Positions 47,334 to 56,645 of a stretch of 64,000 nt of DNA are shown in pieces; the stretch's first letter is position 1, and each line of letters begins with the position of its first letter. Location: positions 397 to 64,396 of the forward strand of contig NZ_KB889680.1 in assembly GCF_000372745.1 (NCBI RefSeq). The letters are read 5' to 3'. This DNA comes from Embleya scabrispora DSM 41855. GTDB lineage: Bacteria > Actinomycetota > Actinomycetes > Streptomycetales > Streptomycetaceae. Below the pieces are notes generated by a model. It worked only from the letters and a program-made list of their open reading frames with translations. It did not search any database and had not been told where the DNA came from. The translations under genes and the position numbers were made by a program.

Positions 47334-50300
47334 GGGCCCGTCTCCCGCACCTCGTCCTCCGCCGGACCCGCGATCTCGGCGACCAGCGCGGCCACGCTCC
47401 GCTCACCCTCGCGGTATCGGTCGATGGCGGCGGCCAGGTCCGCGACGGCGCTGGACTCCAGCCACGTGCGCAGCGGCAGGCGAACCCCGAACCGGCTGCG
47501 GACGGCGGCGATCACCCGAGTCGCGAGCAGCGAATTGCCGCCCACGGCGAAGAAGTCGTCGAGCACGCCGACGCTCGGCACGCGCAATACCTCCTGCCAG
47601 ATCCGCGCGACCTCCCGCTCGGTGTCGGTGCGCGGCGCCACACCGGCGGTCAACCGCTCGTCGATGCTGCGCTGCGGGGCGGGCAACGCCTTACGGTCGA
47701 TCTTGCCGGTGTGCCCGAGTGGGAACGCGGAGAGCAGCGAGATCGAGGTCGGCACCATGTAGCCGGGCATCCGTGCGGCGAGGAAGGCGCGCAGTTCGGC
47801 CACGTCCAGGTCGTCCGAACGTGGCACGACGTAGCCGGCGAGACTGCGTTCGCTGCCGTCGCCCCACGGGACGACCAGGCACTCGCGGACCCCGGGGTGT
47901 TCGGCGATCTCCGCCTCCACCTCGTGCGGTTCGATCCGGATGCCGCGCACCTTCACCTGATGGTCGCTGCGGCCCAGGAAGTGCAGGTTGCCGTCCGGCA
48001 ACAGGGTCGCCACGTCTCCCGTGCGATACAGCCTTGCCCCGCCGCCCGCGAACGGGTCGGGCAGGAACCGGTCGGCGGTCAGGCCCGGACGGCCGTGGTA
48101 GCCGCGCGTGACGCTCTCGCCACCGATGTACACCTCCCCGCGCGCGCCGAACGGCACCGGCTCCAGATGCCGGTCCAACACGTACGTCGTCTCGTTGTTC
48201 ATCGGCCGCCCCGACCGCACGAACGGCAGCCCGCTCTTTCGGGGCACCACGTGGAAGGTGGAGTCGATGGAGACCTCGGTGACGCCGTACAGGTTGATCA
48301 GGTCCGCGTCCAGCGTCGCGTGGAATCGCTCGGCGAGCGTGGGCGGGATCGGCTCACCGCTGGCGAAGACGAAACGCAGCGACGTGCACGCGGCGGCGTC
48401 CTCGGCGGTGAGGAACGTCTGGAGCATCGCCGGGACGAAGTGCAGGGTGGCGACGCGTTCGGTGCGGACCAACTCGGTGAAGCGGTTGAGGTCCAAATGC
48501 AGCCTCGGTGGTGCGAGCACGGCCCGCGCACCGACGAACAGCGGCCAGAACAGTTCCCATACGGCGGCGTCGAAGCTGTACGCGGTCCACTGCAACGCGG
48601 CCTCGTCCGGCTCGAGTTCGTACAGTCGACTGATCCACCGGACGAAGTTGACCGCGCCGCCGTGCTGGACGAGTACGCCCTTGGGACGACCGGTGGAGCC
48701 CGAGGTGTACATCACGTAGGCGAGGTTGTCCGGAGCCACCCCCGTGTGCGGTCGATCGCACGGGTGATGGCCCCACGCCTGCGGCTCGTCCAGGACGACC
48801 GGGTTGCGCGCCCGAGGCAACAACCCGAGCAGGTGCCGCTGCACGAGCAGCACCGGACAGTCCAGGTCCTCGGCCAGGTAGGTCAGCCGGTCCGGCGGGA
48901 ACGAGGGGTCCAGCGGGGCGTAGGCGCCACCCGCCTTGAGGATCGCCAGGATGGCCACGTTGAGCTCGAACCCGGGCTCGGCGCACAGGCCCACGATGGT
49001 GTCGGGCCGGACGCCGAGGTCGATCAGGTGGTGCGCCAGGCGGTTCGCCGCGCGATCCGCCTCGGCGTAGCTCATCGACTCGCCCTCGTGCACCAGGGCG
49101 GGGCGGTCCGGAGTGCGGTCCACCTGGTCCTCGACGTGCCGGTGCAGGCACCTGTCGCGCGGATGGTCCACCGCCGTGTCGTTGTGTGCGTTCAGTGCCG
49201 CCCACTCGGTCGCGTCGACCAGGGGGAGCCGGCTCATCGGGGTGTCGGGCGCGGCGGCGGCTCCGGTGAGCACGGCCGCGGTACAGCGCAGCAGCCGCTC
49301 CACCCGCTCGGCGTCGGCGACCTCCGGGGCGTGCCGGGCCACCAGGGTCAGCGTCGCACCGTCGTCCTCGACGCCGACGACGAGCGCCGGCCCGGCCGGC
49401 TCCGGTGCCGGCACGGACGCGTCGTCGCGCGCGTCGACCACCGAGTCGTACAGCGCCGGGCCGCGTTCCGCGCCGGAGAGTTCGTGCAACACCGCGCCCG
49501 GGAGCTGCCCGTGGGCGCGGGCCCGTTCCATCCACTCCGACAACCGGGCGATCCACGCCGCGGCGGGCGTGTCGTCCAGCCGTACGGGAGTGGGCAGGGT
49601 GCGTTCGAAGGGGCTCAGGCACGCGCGCAGGGCGGGGGGCCGGGTGTCGACCGACAAGCCGATCACGGCGAGTGGTTCGCCGCGGAACCTGGCCACCACC
49701 GAGGCCCACGCGGCGGCGACCACCCGCAGCTTGCACGAGTGCGCGGTCGCGGCCAGTGCCCGGACCGCGACGGTCGCGGGAGCGGACAGCGCGACCCGCA
49801 CCGTGCCGGGCTCGCGCCCGCGGCGGGCGGCGGGTTCGGGAAACAGCGGCGTGATGCCGTCGACGTCGGCGAGCGAGCACCGCCAGAACTCGGTCGCCTC
49901 GGCCTGCTCCGCCGGGTCCGGACGGAGCAGGAGGTCGTTCGGCCGATCCACCGGTTGCTCGCCGCGCACCAGGGCCGCCAGGTCGCTCAGGAGCAGGTGT
50001 GCGCCCAACTCGTCGACCAGCAGCGGATGGTAGGTCAGTACCGCCTCACGGGTCGCGTCCGACCACGAGAGTCGGCCGAGCGCACCGGCCGGCCCCGGTG
50101 GCAACCCGCGCCGGGGCTGCTCGTCGGCGGCACGGTCGTGCCCCGCCGGGTCGCCGGCCCGGTCGTTTGCCGCCGGGTCGTCGGCCCGCACGAACGGCGG
50201 CGCGATGCCCGTCCGGACGAGCGCGGGCTGTGCCTGCGACCAGTCGACAGCGATCGCCAACTCCGGCCGCAAGGCCATGAGTTCGAGCCAGGCCCGGTGC

Positions 50301-50461
50301 ACGTCGGCGGCCGCCGCGTCGGCCAGGGTGAGGTGGGCCCGGCGGTCGGGCCCGCGCGCGGAGTCGTCCAGGGCCGCCGCGACGAGCACGTCCTGCCGGG
50401 CGGGGGAGAGGGGCACGCGGTCGGGAACGGAGCGGCCGTCTGCGGGTGTTACCACTGCCAC
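47330..50461 (-). CDS. NRPS module C-A-T, Ser-like adenylation code
   Basis: A 1043-aa synthetase. C-like domain at about 30-440, with HPLLVDE where HHxxxDG is expected, so the catalytic His is Pro. A domain at about 485-930 with YVMYTSGSTGRPKGVLVQH, SFDAAVWELFW, NLYGVTEVSID, YRTGDVATLL, DHQVKVRGIRIEPHE and HTGKIDRKAL. By eye its ten-residue code is D-A-W-H-F-S-L-I-D-K, nearest to serine codes (DVWHFSLVDK type). T domain with Ser977 (GGNSLL). The GTG at 50461 follows GAGG and lies seven bases after the upstream stop. This is the one unmistakably functional amino-acid-activating domain of the minus-strand operon. Confidence 0.88.
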   Translation of the reverse strand: MAVVTPADGRSVPDRVPLSPARQDVLVAAALDDSARGPDRRAHLTLADAAAADVHRAWLELMALRPELAIAVDWSQAQPALVRTGIAPPFVRADDPAANDRAGDPAGHDRAADEQPRRGLPPGPAGALGRLSWSDATREAVLTYHPLLVDELGAHLLLSDLAALVRGEQPVDRPNDLLLRPDPAEQAEATEFWRCSLADVDGITPLFPEPAARRGREPGTVRVALSAPATVAVRALAATAHSCKLRVVAAAWASVVARFRGEPLAVIGLSVDTRPPALRACLSPFERTLPTPVRLDDTPAAAWIARLSEWMERARAHGQLPGAVLHELSGAERGPALYDSVVDARDDASVPAPEPAGPALVVGVEDDGATLTLVARHAPEVADAERVERLLRCTAAVLTGAAAAPDTPMSRLPLVDATEWAALNAHNDTAVDHPRDRCLHRHVEDQVDRTPDRPALVHEGESMSYAEADRAANRLAHHLIDLGVRPDTIVGLCAEPGFELNVAILAILKAGGAYAPLDPSFPPDRLTYLAEDLDCPVLLVQRHLLGLLPRARNPVVLDEPQAWGHHPCDRPHTGVAPDNLAYVMYTSGSTGRPKGVLVQHGGAVNFVRWISRLYELEPDEAALQWTAYSFDAAVWELFWPLFVGARAVLAPPRLHLDLNRFTELVRTERVATLHFVPAMLQTFLTAEDAAACTSLRFVFASGEPIPPTLAERFHATLDADLINLYGVTEVSIDSTFHVVPRKSGLPFVRSGRPMNNETTYVLDRHLEPVPFGARGEVYIGGESVTRGYHGRPGLTADRFLPDPFAGGGARLYRTGDVATLLPDGNLHFLGRSDHQVKVRGIRIEPHEVEAEIAEHPGVRECLVVPWGDGSERSLAGYVVPRSDDLDVAELRAFLAARMPGYMVPTSISLLSAFPLGHTGKIDRKALPAPQRSIDERLTAGVAPRTDTEREVARIWQEVLRVPSVGVLDDFFAVGGNSLLATRVIAAVRSRFGVRLPLRTWLESSAVADLAAAIDRYREGERSVAALVAEIAGPAEDEVRETGP

Positions 50462-50468
50462 GGTGACC

Positions 50469-53400
50469 TCACGAGAGTCGATTCGGGTCGATCGGATCCG
50501 TCTTCGCCGTGCCGTGCGGTGCCTGCTCCGACGGATGTCGCGCTGCGGGGCCGGACGGGTGCGGCGGTACGGGCCCCGGTGCGTCGTCGGGGGCCTCCTC
50601 GACGGTGGTGAGCAGTGCGTCGATGGTGTCCAGGTCCCGGGACTCGACGGCACGCACACGCTCGATCGACTCGGCGAGCCGGCGCAGCGTGGGGGCCGCG
50701 AACACGTCGGCCGGCGCGACATCGACCCCGTGGGTCGCGCGCACCCGGGCCAGGACCTGAATCAACTGGAGGGAGGTGCCGCCGAGTCCGAAGAAGTTGT
50801 CGTCGCGGCCCACCCGGGGTACACCCAGGACCGGGACCAGGACGTCCGCCGCCAGGGCCCGCTCCGTGTCGGTCGCGGGCGGCGTGTACGGGCGGGAGTC
50901 GAACCGGGCGCCGCGTTCGGCGGCGGCCCGGGCGGCGTGGTCGAGTTCGGCGCCGGCGGGTATCCCCGGTGCACCGTCGTGGACGCCGTCGCCCTCGACC
51001 ACGAGTACACATTCGGGTACGGCGACGGCCGGCAGGTCGTGACGCAACAGGTCGACCAGGTCCTCCGGTGACGGGTCCCGCGCGGCGGACGTGTGGATCG
51101 CCGCGTACGGACGCTCGGCCCGGCCCCAGTCGAGCGGCTGGACACCGGCCGCGGCCGGCCGGCCACCGCGTCGCGCGAGCGCTGCCGCGAGATCCTCGAC
51201 CAGGATCGAGCGCCCACGCGCACACACCCGGTCCTCGGGCAGACGGACCAGGCGCAGCGTGCCGCCGGCGCCGACCCGGACCAGCGCGCGCGTGTTCACC
51301 ACCCGGCCGCCGGTGCCGGCCGGATCGGGACGGAAGTCGTCGGCGCAGGCGGCCGGTTCGTCGAGGTAGGCCGCGCCGGGATCCACTCGGGCCCAGAGTG
51401 TCCCGGTGCCGCCGACGGGCACGGCCATCAGGTCGTCGTTGAGCACGTGGTACGGCGCCGGGCAGGTCGGGCCGTGCGGGTCCGGGCCGGTCAGCACGGC
51501 GTCCGGGGCCGCCGCGGCCCACCAGCGGCGCCGCGGTGCGGCATCGTCCCGCTCGCCCGGCGACGCGGGCTCGGTGAGCCGGCGATACGAGGCGCGCAGG
51601 TCCAACAGGTGCACCGGGACGGACTCGGCGAACGCGCCGGCCAGTTCCGCCACCGTGGCCCCGGCCTCGGCCAGTACGTCGAAGCGCGCGTCGACCGTCC
51701 CGTGGGTGGGCGGCAGCAGCGTGGCGCCGGAGCAGGCGGCGGCGAGCACGCACACGGCCGCGTCCTCGCCGCCCCAGTCGAAGTCGGGTGCGAACACGTC
51801 CGAGGCGGACAGCCCTGAAGCCTCGGCGTGCCGAACCGCGGCGCGCAGCAGTGCCGATGAGGGGATCCGCAGCACGCGTGGCGACGGATACGCCCGCAGG
51901 CCGACCAGGAGTGCGCCCGGGGTGTCCTCGGGCCGGCGGGCGGAGGCCGTGGGTGGCTTTCGGTCGGCGGTCGCGATCTCGGTGATCGTGCCGTCCGGGA
52001 ACAGCTCGAACCGGGCATGGGCCGCGCCCGCCACCCGATCCGACCACGTCGGCGGGTCCTCGGCGCAGCGCACCAGCACGTCCGCTCCGAAGCCGAGCGC
52101 GGCGGGCAGTGCGACGGCGCAGGCGGCGGAGTCGTCGGCGTGCAGCACGACCGCGTCACCGACACGTACGCCGGCCCCGGCCAGCGCCTCCCGGAACCCG
52201 CGCACGGCCGCCGCGACCCGCGCGCCCGTCAGAGGGCCGCCCGGCGCACGGATCACCACGTCGTCCGGGGCTCGGCCGGCCCAGCCGGCGAAGACGTCGA
52301 CACGGCCGAAGGCGCCTTCCCGGGCGGTCGCGGTCGCGGGTGTGACGTCAGCGCGCGGTGGGGGCTCGGCGCCCGTTGCCGGATCCGCCACAGCGCCCGG
52401 GGCGGGTCGCGTGACGACTCCCGCGTCCGGATCCGCTACGGCGTGCGATGCCGGTTCCGCCACGGCTCCCGCCGTCGGATCCGCCGTGTCGCCAGGTGCC
52501 GGTTCCGCCACGGCTCCCGCCGTCGGTTCCGCCGTGCCGGCCGCTGCCGGCGGCGCCACAGCCCCCGCGGCCCGATCCGCCTCGCCTCCCGGAGCCGGCT
52601 CCCACGTGGTGCTCGCCGCCGGGTCCAGGAAGTGCGCGACCAGTGCCGTGAGGGCGTCGACCGTGGACCGGTCGAAGAGATCGGGATCGTATTCGGCGAG
52701 CAGTTCGGCCGCCCCGCTCGCATCGCCGGCCAGCACCAGTTCGAGGTCGTACATCGGCACGGGCGAGGGCATCAGCCGGATCCGGGCCTGACCGCCGCCC
52801 AGCCGCGGTGCCGGCAGGGACACGGCGTCCAGGCCCACCGGGAGCAGCGGTTCCGCCCCCCATGTGGGCGGTGGCGCGTCGGCGAGCGCGGCGATCGGCA
52901 ACGGCTCGCGTACGGACGCGGCAACCGCCTCCCGGGCGCGAGTGGTCAGCGAGGCCGCGTCCACGCCACCGACGATCGGCAACGCCAGTACGCCGGCCGT
53001 GCCGAGCCGCCCCACCAGGTTCGCGGTCTGCGGCGTGTGCCGGCCGGGATCGTCCAGGCCCAGCCGCAGCGGCGACGCCGCGCCGAACCTGCGCAGGGCC
53101 GCCCCCACCGCGGCCACCAGCGCGACCGGCGGGTCGGCGGGCGCGGGTGCCGGCCGGCGCAGCGCGGCACCGGCCGCGGACGGCGGCCCGGCGACGGGCG
53201 ACCGGTCGTAGGGCAGCAGCGAGGGCTGCGCCGGTCCCAGCCGGGCGGCGGCCGTGGGGAGCAGGTCGGCCAGGCGCTCCGGGGTGAATCGACGACGATG
53301 CCAGTACGCGTGGTCCGCGACGTCGAACCCGCCCGTCACCGGCACCGCACCGTCCTCGTAGGCGCGCGCGACGGCGGCCAGGAGCAGCCCCACGGAGGTG

Positions 53401-53888
53401 CGGTCGACGCAATGCCGGGCCACGGCGAGCGACAGCGCGCTGCCCGCGTCGCACGTGGTGACCGCCGCCCGGCACAGCGGACCGTGCCGAGGATCGAACG
53501 GCCGACTCCACGCGGGTTCGTCCGGCGAATCGTGCCAACCCACCCGGGCACCTCGACCCGGCGTCTGCACGAGGCTGCCCCCGCGTTCGCCGACCAGCAG
53601 GTCCAGTGCCGGCGTTGCCGCCGCGACGGACTCGACTGCGGCGCGCAGTCGTTCGTGGTCGAGCCGATGCGCGGTCTCCAGGCGGGCCGCGACCGCCATC
53701 CGGGCCAGGTCCGGCACCGCCGACGCGGCCGTGTACAGCCACTCCTGATCCAGCGTGAGCGGCACCTCGGCGCCCTCGGGGCGGGGCTCGGTGAACTCCC
53801 GGCCGCGCGCCCGGTGGTCGATCCGGCGCAGCACGGACCGCAGGGCCCGGCGGCGGTCCTGTGGCGTCAACCTTCCCGGCCCGGTCAT
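50469..53888 (-). CDS. NRPS protein C-(degenerate A)-T
   Basis: An 1139-aa synthetase. The C-like domain (about 30-430) has RHCVDRT in place of HHxxxDG, so the first His and the Asp are both Arg. A repeat-rich Ala/Pro/Glu linker follows (430-510). The next 450 residues keep the length and general order of an adenylation domain (ARVAAAVRGFREALAGAGVR, VGDAVVLHADDSAACAVALP) but lack the A3 TSGTTGxPKG loop, the A5 YGPTE, the A7 TGD and the A8 hinge. The end is a normal carrier domain with Ser1039 (DNFFGLGGTSLQLIQVLARV) and a Pro-rich tail. The carrier must be loaded by another protein. ATG 53888 overlaps the previous stop. Confidence 0.8.
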   Translation of the reverse strand: MTGPGRLTPQDRRRALRSVLRRIDHRARGREFTEPRPEGAEVPLTLDQEWLYTAASAVPDLARMAVAARLETAHRLDHERLRAAVESVAAATPALDLLVGERGGSLVQTPGRGARVGWHDSPDEPAWSRPFDPRHGPLCRAAVTTCDAGSALSLAVARHCVDRTSVGLLLAAVARAYEDGAVPVTGGFDVADHAYWHRRRFTPERLADLLPTAAARLGPAQPSLLPYDRSPVAGPPSAAGAALRRPAPAPADPPVALVAAVGAALRRFGAASPLRLGLDDPGRHTPQTANLVGRLGTAGVLALPIVGGVDAASLTTRAREAVAASVREPLPIAALADAPPPTWGAEPLLPVGLDAVSLPAPRLGGGQARIRLMPSPVPMYDLELVLAGDASGAAELLAEYDPDLFDRSTVDALTALVAHFLDPAASTTWEPAPGGEADRAAGAVAPPAAAGTAEPTAGAVAEPAPGDTADPTAGAVAEPASHAVADPDAGVVTRPAPGAVADPATGAEPPPRADVTPATATAREGAFGRVDVFAGWAGRAPDDVVIRAPGGPLTGARVAAAVRGFREALAGAGVRVGDAVVLHADDSAACAVALPAALGFGADVLVRCAEDPPTWSDRVAGAAHARFELFPDGTITEIATADRKPPTASARRPEDTPGALLVGLRAYPSPRVLRIPSSALLRAAVRHAEASGLSASDVFAPDFDWGGEDAAVCVLAAACSGATLLPPTHGTVDARFDVLAEAGATVAELAGAFAESVPVHLLDLRASYRRLTEPASPGERDDAAPRRRWWAAAAPDAVLTGPDPHGPTCPAPYHVLNDDLMAVPVGGTGTLWARVDPGAAYLDEPAACADDFRPDPAGTGGRVVNTRALVRVGAGGTLRLVRLPEDRVCARGRSILVEDLAAALARRGGRPAAAGVQPLDWGRAERPYAAIHTSAARDPSPEDLVDLLRHDLPAVAVPECVLVVEGDGVHDGAPGIPAGAELDHAARAAAERGARFDSRPYTPPATDTERALAADVLVPVLGVPRVGRDDNFFGLGGTSLQLIQVLARVRATHGVDVAPADVFAAPTLRRLAESIERVRAVESRDLDTIDALLTTVEEAPDDAPGPVPPHPSGPAARHPSEQAPHGTAKTDPIDPNRLS
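52451..52546 (-). repeat. 48-bp direct repeat in the C-A* linker
   Basis: Two adjacent 48-bp units (52451-52498 and 52499-52546) share CCGGTTCCGCCACGGCTCCC and the following GCCGTCGG(A/T)TCCGCCGTG. More degenerate copies extend both ways from about 52370 to 52600. The period is a multiple of three, so the protein gains Ala/Val/Glu/Pro-rich repeats (TAGAVAEPAPGDTADP) between the domains. Confidence 0.75.
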
Positions 53889-55291
53889 CCGAGGTCTTCC
53901 CCCTTCAGGGTGTCGAGGATCCGCCGCCGCTCGGCCGGGGTCATCCAGGCCACATCGCGCACGGCACGATCGGGCCGACTCACCGCCCAGTCGAGGAACA
54001 CGCCCAGTCGGGCGGCCAGATCCGCGCCGGTGGCGTCGTCGAACAGGGTCCTGCTGTAGTCGAGGCGCAGCATCGGCCGGGGCCCGCCGAGCAGGAACGT
54101 GGCGTTCAGGTCGAACCGACTCAGCTCGTACTCGGGCGCCACGAACTCGCACTCCAGACCGTCGAGTTCCAGCGACGGTGGGGCGTCCACTCCGGAGCAG
54201 AAGGCGCGGAAGAGCGGATTGCGGTCGTTGCGCCGATCCGGGCCCAGGGCGCGGACCAACTCCTCGAAGGGCAACGCCTGATGGGCCAGCGCGTCGGCCA
54301 GTGTCCGATGGGTACGGCGCACCAGCTCGACGAACGGCTCGTCCGGACGCAGCGCCGAACGCAGACACAGCGTGTTGACGAAGCAGCCGATCAGCGGCTC
54401 CAGGGCCAGATCCGTGCGCCCGCTGACGGGGGTGCCCACCACGAAGTCCCGCTGACCGCTGTAGCGGCCGAGCACCGCGAACCACGCGGCCAACGCGACG
54501 GCGAACGAACTCGTCCCGGCCCGCGCGGCCACCGCACGCAGGCGCTGCACGGTCGCGGGGGACACCTCGTGCTGCACGGTGCCCACGGCCCCGCCGACCC
54601 CGTGTCCGGGCCGGTCGGTGGGCAGTTCCAACTCCTGTACGCCCGCCAGCGCGGTGCGCCAGTGTCGCAGCAGCGACTCGCGTTCGCGTTCCAGCGTTTC
54701 CCGCTCCCACCAGGCGTAGTCGCTGTAGGAGACCTTCGGTGCGGGCAGTTCCGGCACGCCGCCTCGACCCAGGTCCTCGGCGAGTTCGCGCAGCAGGATC
54801 GCGGTGGACCAGCCGTCGAAGGCGAGGTGATGCAGGGTCAGGACCAGCACGACCGCACCGTCCGCGTCGCCGAGGGCGGCCAGCCGGACCCGCAGCGGGG
54901 GTTCGTGTTCCAGATCGAAGACGTGCCGCAGTTCCTCGGTCGCCGTCGCGACGGCGCGCTCCATCGGGTCGGTGCCGGGCGCGGCGGGCCGATGGTCCAC
55001 GGTGGGCGGACCGTCGGCCGGCACACGCTGCACCGGCGGCCCGTCGGCACGCGGCTCGACGACGGTGCGCAGCGGCTCGTGTCGGCGCACGAGGCGGTGG
55101 ATCGCGCCGACGAGCGCGTCGACGTCGGGTCTGCCGCGAAGCAGCAGCGCGACCTGGAGGTTGTACTCGGCCGTCGGCCGCCTGCTGGTGTGCACGAACC
55201 ACAGCCGGGCCTGCGCGGTCGACAGCGGCGCGGGACGCTTGGCGACGGGGACGACCGGGGTCCGGGGCGGGGCCGAGTCGGGGGCGCTCAT
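53885..55291 (-). CDS. Free-standing NRPS condensation domain, active-site intact
   Basis: A 468-aa stand-alone C domain. The catalytic motif is complete: His154-His155 and Asp159 in LHHLAFDGWSTA. Other core motifs are LSTAQARLWFVH (C1), VRRHEPLRTVV (C2), YSDYAWWERETLE (C4), GTPVSGRTDLALEPLIGCFV (C5/C6) and HQALPFEELVRAL (C7). The motif pattern fits the LCL class that joins two L-residues. With the neighbouring C domains altered, this protein is the likely bond-forming catalyst of the operon, working in trans. ATG 55291 overlaps the threonine-aldolase-like stop, and its stop overlaps the next start. Confidence 0.88.
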   Translation of the reverse strand: MSAPDSAPPRTPVVPVAKRPAPLSTAQARLWFVHTSRRPTAEYNLQVALLLRGRPDVDALVGAIHRLVRRHEPLRTVVEPRADGPPVQRVPADGPPTVDHRPAAPGTDPMERAVATATEELRHVFDLEHEPPLRVRLAALGDADGAVVLVLTLHHLAFDGWSTAILLRELAEDLGRGGVPELPAPKVSYSDYAWWERETLERERESLLRHWRTALAGVQELELPTDRPGHGVGGAVGTVQHEVSPATVQRLRAVAARAGTSSFAVALAAWFAVLGRYSGQRDFVVGTPVSGRTDLALEPLIGCFVNTLCLRSALRPDEPFVELVRRTHRTLADALAHQALPFEELVRALGPDRRNDRNPLFRAFCSGVDAPPSLELDGLECEFVAPEYELSRFDLNATFLLGGPRPMLRLDYSRTLFDDATGADLAARLGVFLDWAVSRPDRAVRDVAWMTPAERRRILDTLKGEDLG

Positions 55292-56343
55292 CCGGGCACC
55301 GCCGATCCGAGCAGCGTGCCCGCTGCCCGGGCGGCGGCGGCCACGGCCCGTTGCACGCCCGCGTCCGACACGTCCCGGTGGGTGACGAACCTGACCACGC
55401 CCGGGATCACCTCCGTGACCAGGACACCGTGTTCGCCCAGCGCTGCCACGAAGGGGGCAGCCGTGTCGCCGATCGGCAGCGTCACGATGTTGGTGCGCGG
55501 CGGATCCGGCGCCGCCCACTCGGGCAGCACCTCCCGTAATCCGCCCGCGAGTTCGGCCGCGCGCCGGTGATCGGCGGCGAGTTCGTCGATCCCGTCCAGC
55601 GCGATCGAGCCGGCCGCGGCCATGATGCCGACCTGCCGCAATGTCGCGCCGAGGCGACGCCGGACGTCGGCCGCGCGCACCCGCACCTCGCCCGTGCAGC
55701 ACAACAGCGAACCCATCGGCGCGCCCAGGCCCTTGTACAGGGAGAACGTCAGGGTGTCGCACAGTGCTCCGACGGCGGCGGGCGCATACCCGCCCGCCAG
55801 GCACGCGTTGAACAGCCGGGCGCCGTCGCAGTGCACCGGGACCCCGGCCGCGCGGCAGGCCGTCGAGACCTCGCGCAGGCGATCCAGGTCCCATACCGAA
55901 CCACCGCTCGCGCTGTGCGTGTTCTCCACCGCGACCATGCCGGTGCGCGGGGCCCGCCAATCGTGGCGATCGAGCAATTCGGCGATGTGCTCGACCCCGA
56001 ACATCCCCCGGTGCCCCCGGATCGGGCCGAGCTGGACGCCGGCGAGGCCGGAGGTGGAGTGCGACTCCCAGCGGACCAGGTCGGAGTCCGCCTCCGCGAG
56101 CACCTCGTGGCCGGGCGGGACCAGCGCCATCACCGCCGCCAGATTGGCCATCGTGCCGCCCACCACGAACAGCGCGTCCTCGGTGCCGATCAGCCGCGCG
56201 GCCCGCTCCTCCAGGGCACGTACGGTGGGATCCTCGCCGTAGAAGTCGTCGCCGACCCGGGCCGTGGCCATGGCCTCGCGCATTCGCGCGGTCGGTAGGG
56301 TCACCGTGTCCGAGCGCAGATCCACGGGCGCGGAATTGCTCAC
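55288..56343 (-). CDS. PLP-dependent threonine-aldolase/beta-eliminating lyase-like enzyme
   Basis: A 351-aa fold-type I PLP enzyme. The GTG at 56343 follows GAGGAGG. Features are DLRSDTVTLPTARMREAM, VGDDFYGEDPTVRALEERAA, VENTHSASGGSVWDLDRLRE, HCDGARLFNACLAGG and the PLP lysine Lys204 in FSLYKGLGAPMGS. This is the low-specificity threonine aldolase (GLY1) family, which cleaves or forms beta-hydroxy amino acids with glycine. Fungal alanine racemases of peptide clusters also belong here, so racemisation is a second possibility. As the first gene of the NRPS operon it probably supplies a precursor. It has a TTA codon (55539-55537, residue 269). Confidence 0.85.
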   Translation of the reverse strand: MSNSAPVDLRSDTVTLPTARMREAMATARVGDDFYGEDPTVRALEERAARLIGTEDALFVVGGTMANLAAVMALVPPGHEVLAEADSDLVRWESHSTSGLAGVQLGPIRGHRGMFGVEHIAELLDRHDWRAPRTGMVAVENTHSASGGSVWDLDRLREVSTACRAAGVPVHCDGARLFNACLAGGYAPAAVGALCDTLTFSLYKGLGAPMGSLLCCTGEVRVRAADVRRRLGATLRQVGIMAAAGSIALDGIDELAADHRRAAELAGGLREVLPEWAAPDPPRTNIVTLPIGDTAAPFVAALGEHGVLVTEVIPGVVRFVTHRDVSDAGVQRAVAAAARAAGTLLGSAVPG

Positions 56344-56645
56344 CGGAAGCCTCCTCGGGTTGCCCGGGGCGGTCGACACCGTCGCGCGTCACCGCACGAC
56401 GGACACGAGGGCACGCGTCGCCGAACGAGGGCACGCGTCGCCCCGAACCGGTATCGTGCGCCGAAATCCGACCCGTTGCCGATTATCTTTCAAGAACCCG
56501 TCGGTCCTTTCCGGAGTATTTCCCGTGCCCTTCCGGGATCCGGACCCGATGGGTAACTCTGGGCGCGGTGGAATTCGCTCCGGAGTCGATACGCCGGGCC
56601 CGACGACCACCCGGCGGCAGCTTCCGGACAACAAAGGAGACTTCG
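56344..56645. promoter_or_regulatory. Divergent promoter region of the two NRPS operons, with 20-bp direct repeat
   Basis: A 302-bp gap between the minus-strand operon (start 56343) and mbtH (56646). ACGAGGGCACGCGTCGCC occurs exactly at 56405-56422 and 56425-56442, a 20-bp period. Direct repeats of about two helical turns are the usual target of OmpR/PhoB-type winged-helix dimers, such as the one encoded at 45381. The DNA to the right (56470-56530) is AT-richer and could hold the rightward promoter. AAAGGAG precedes mbtH. Confidence 0.6.
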
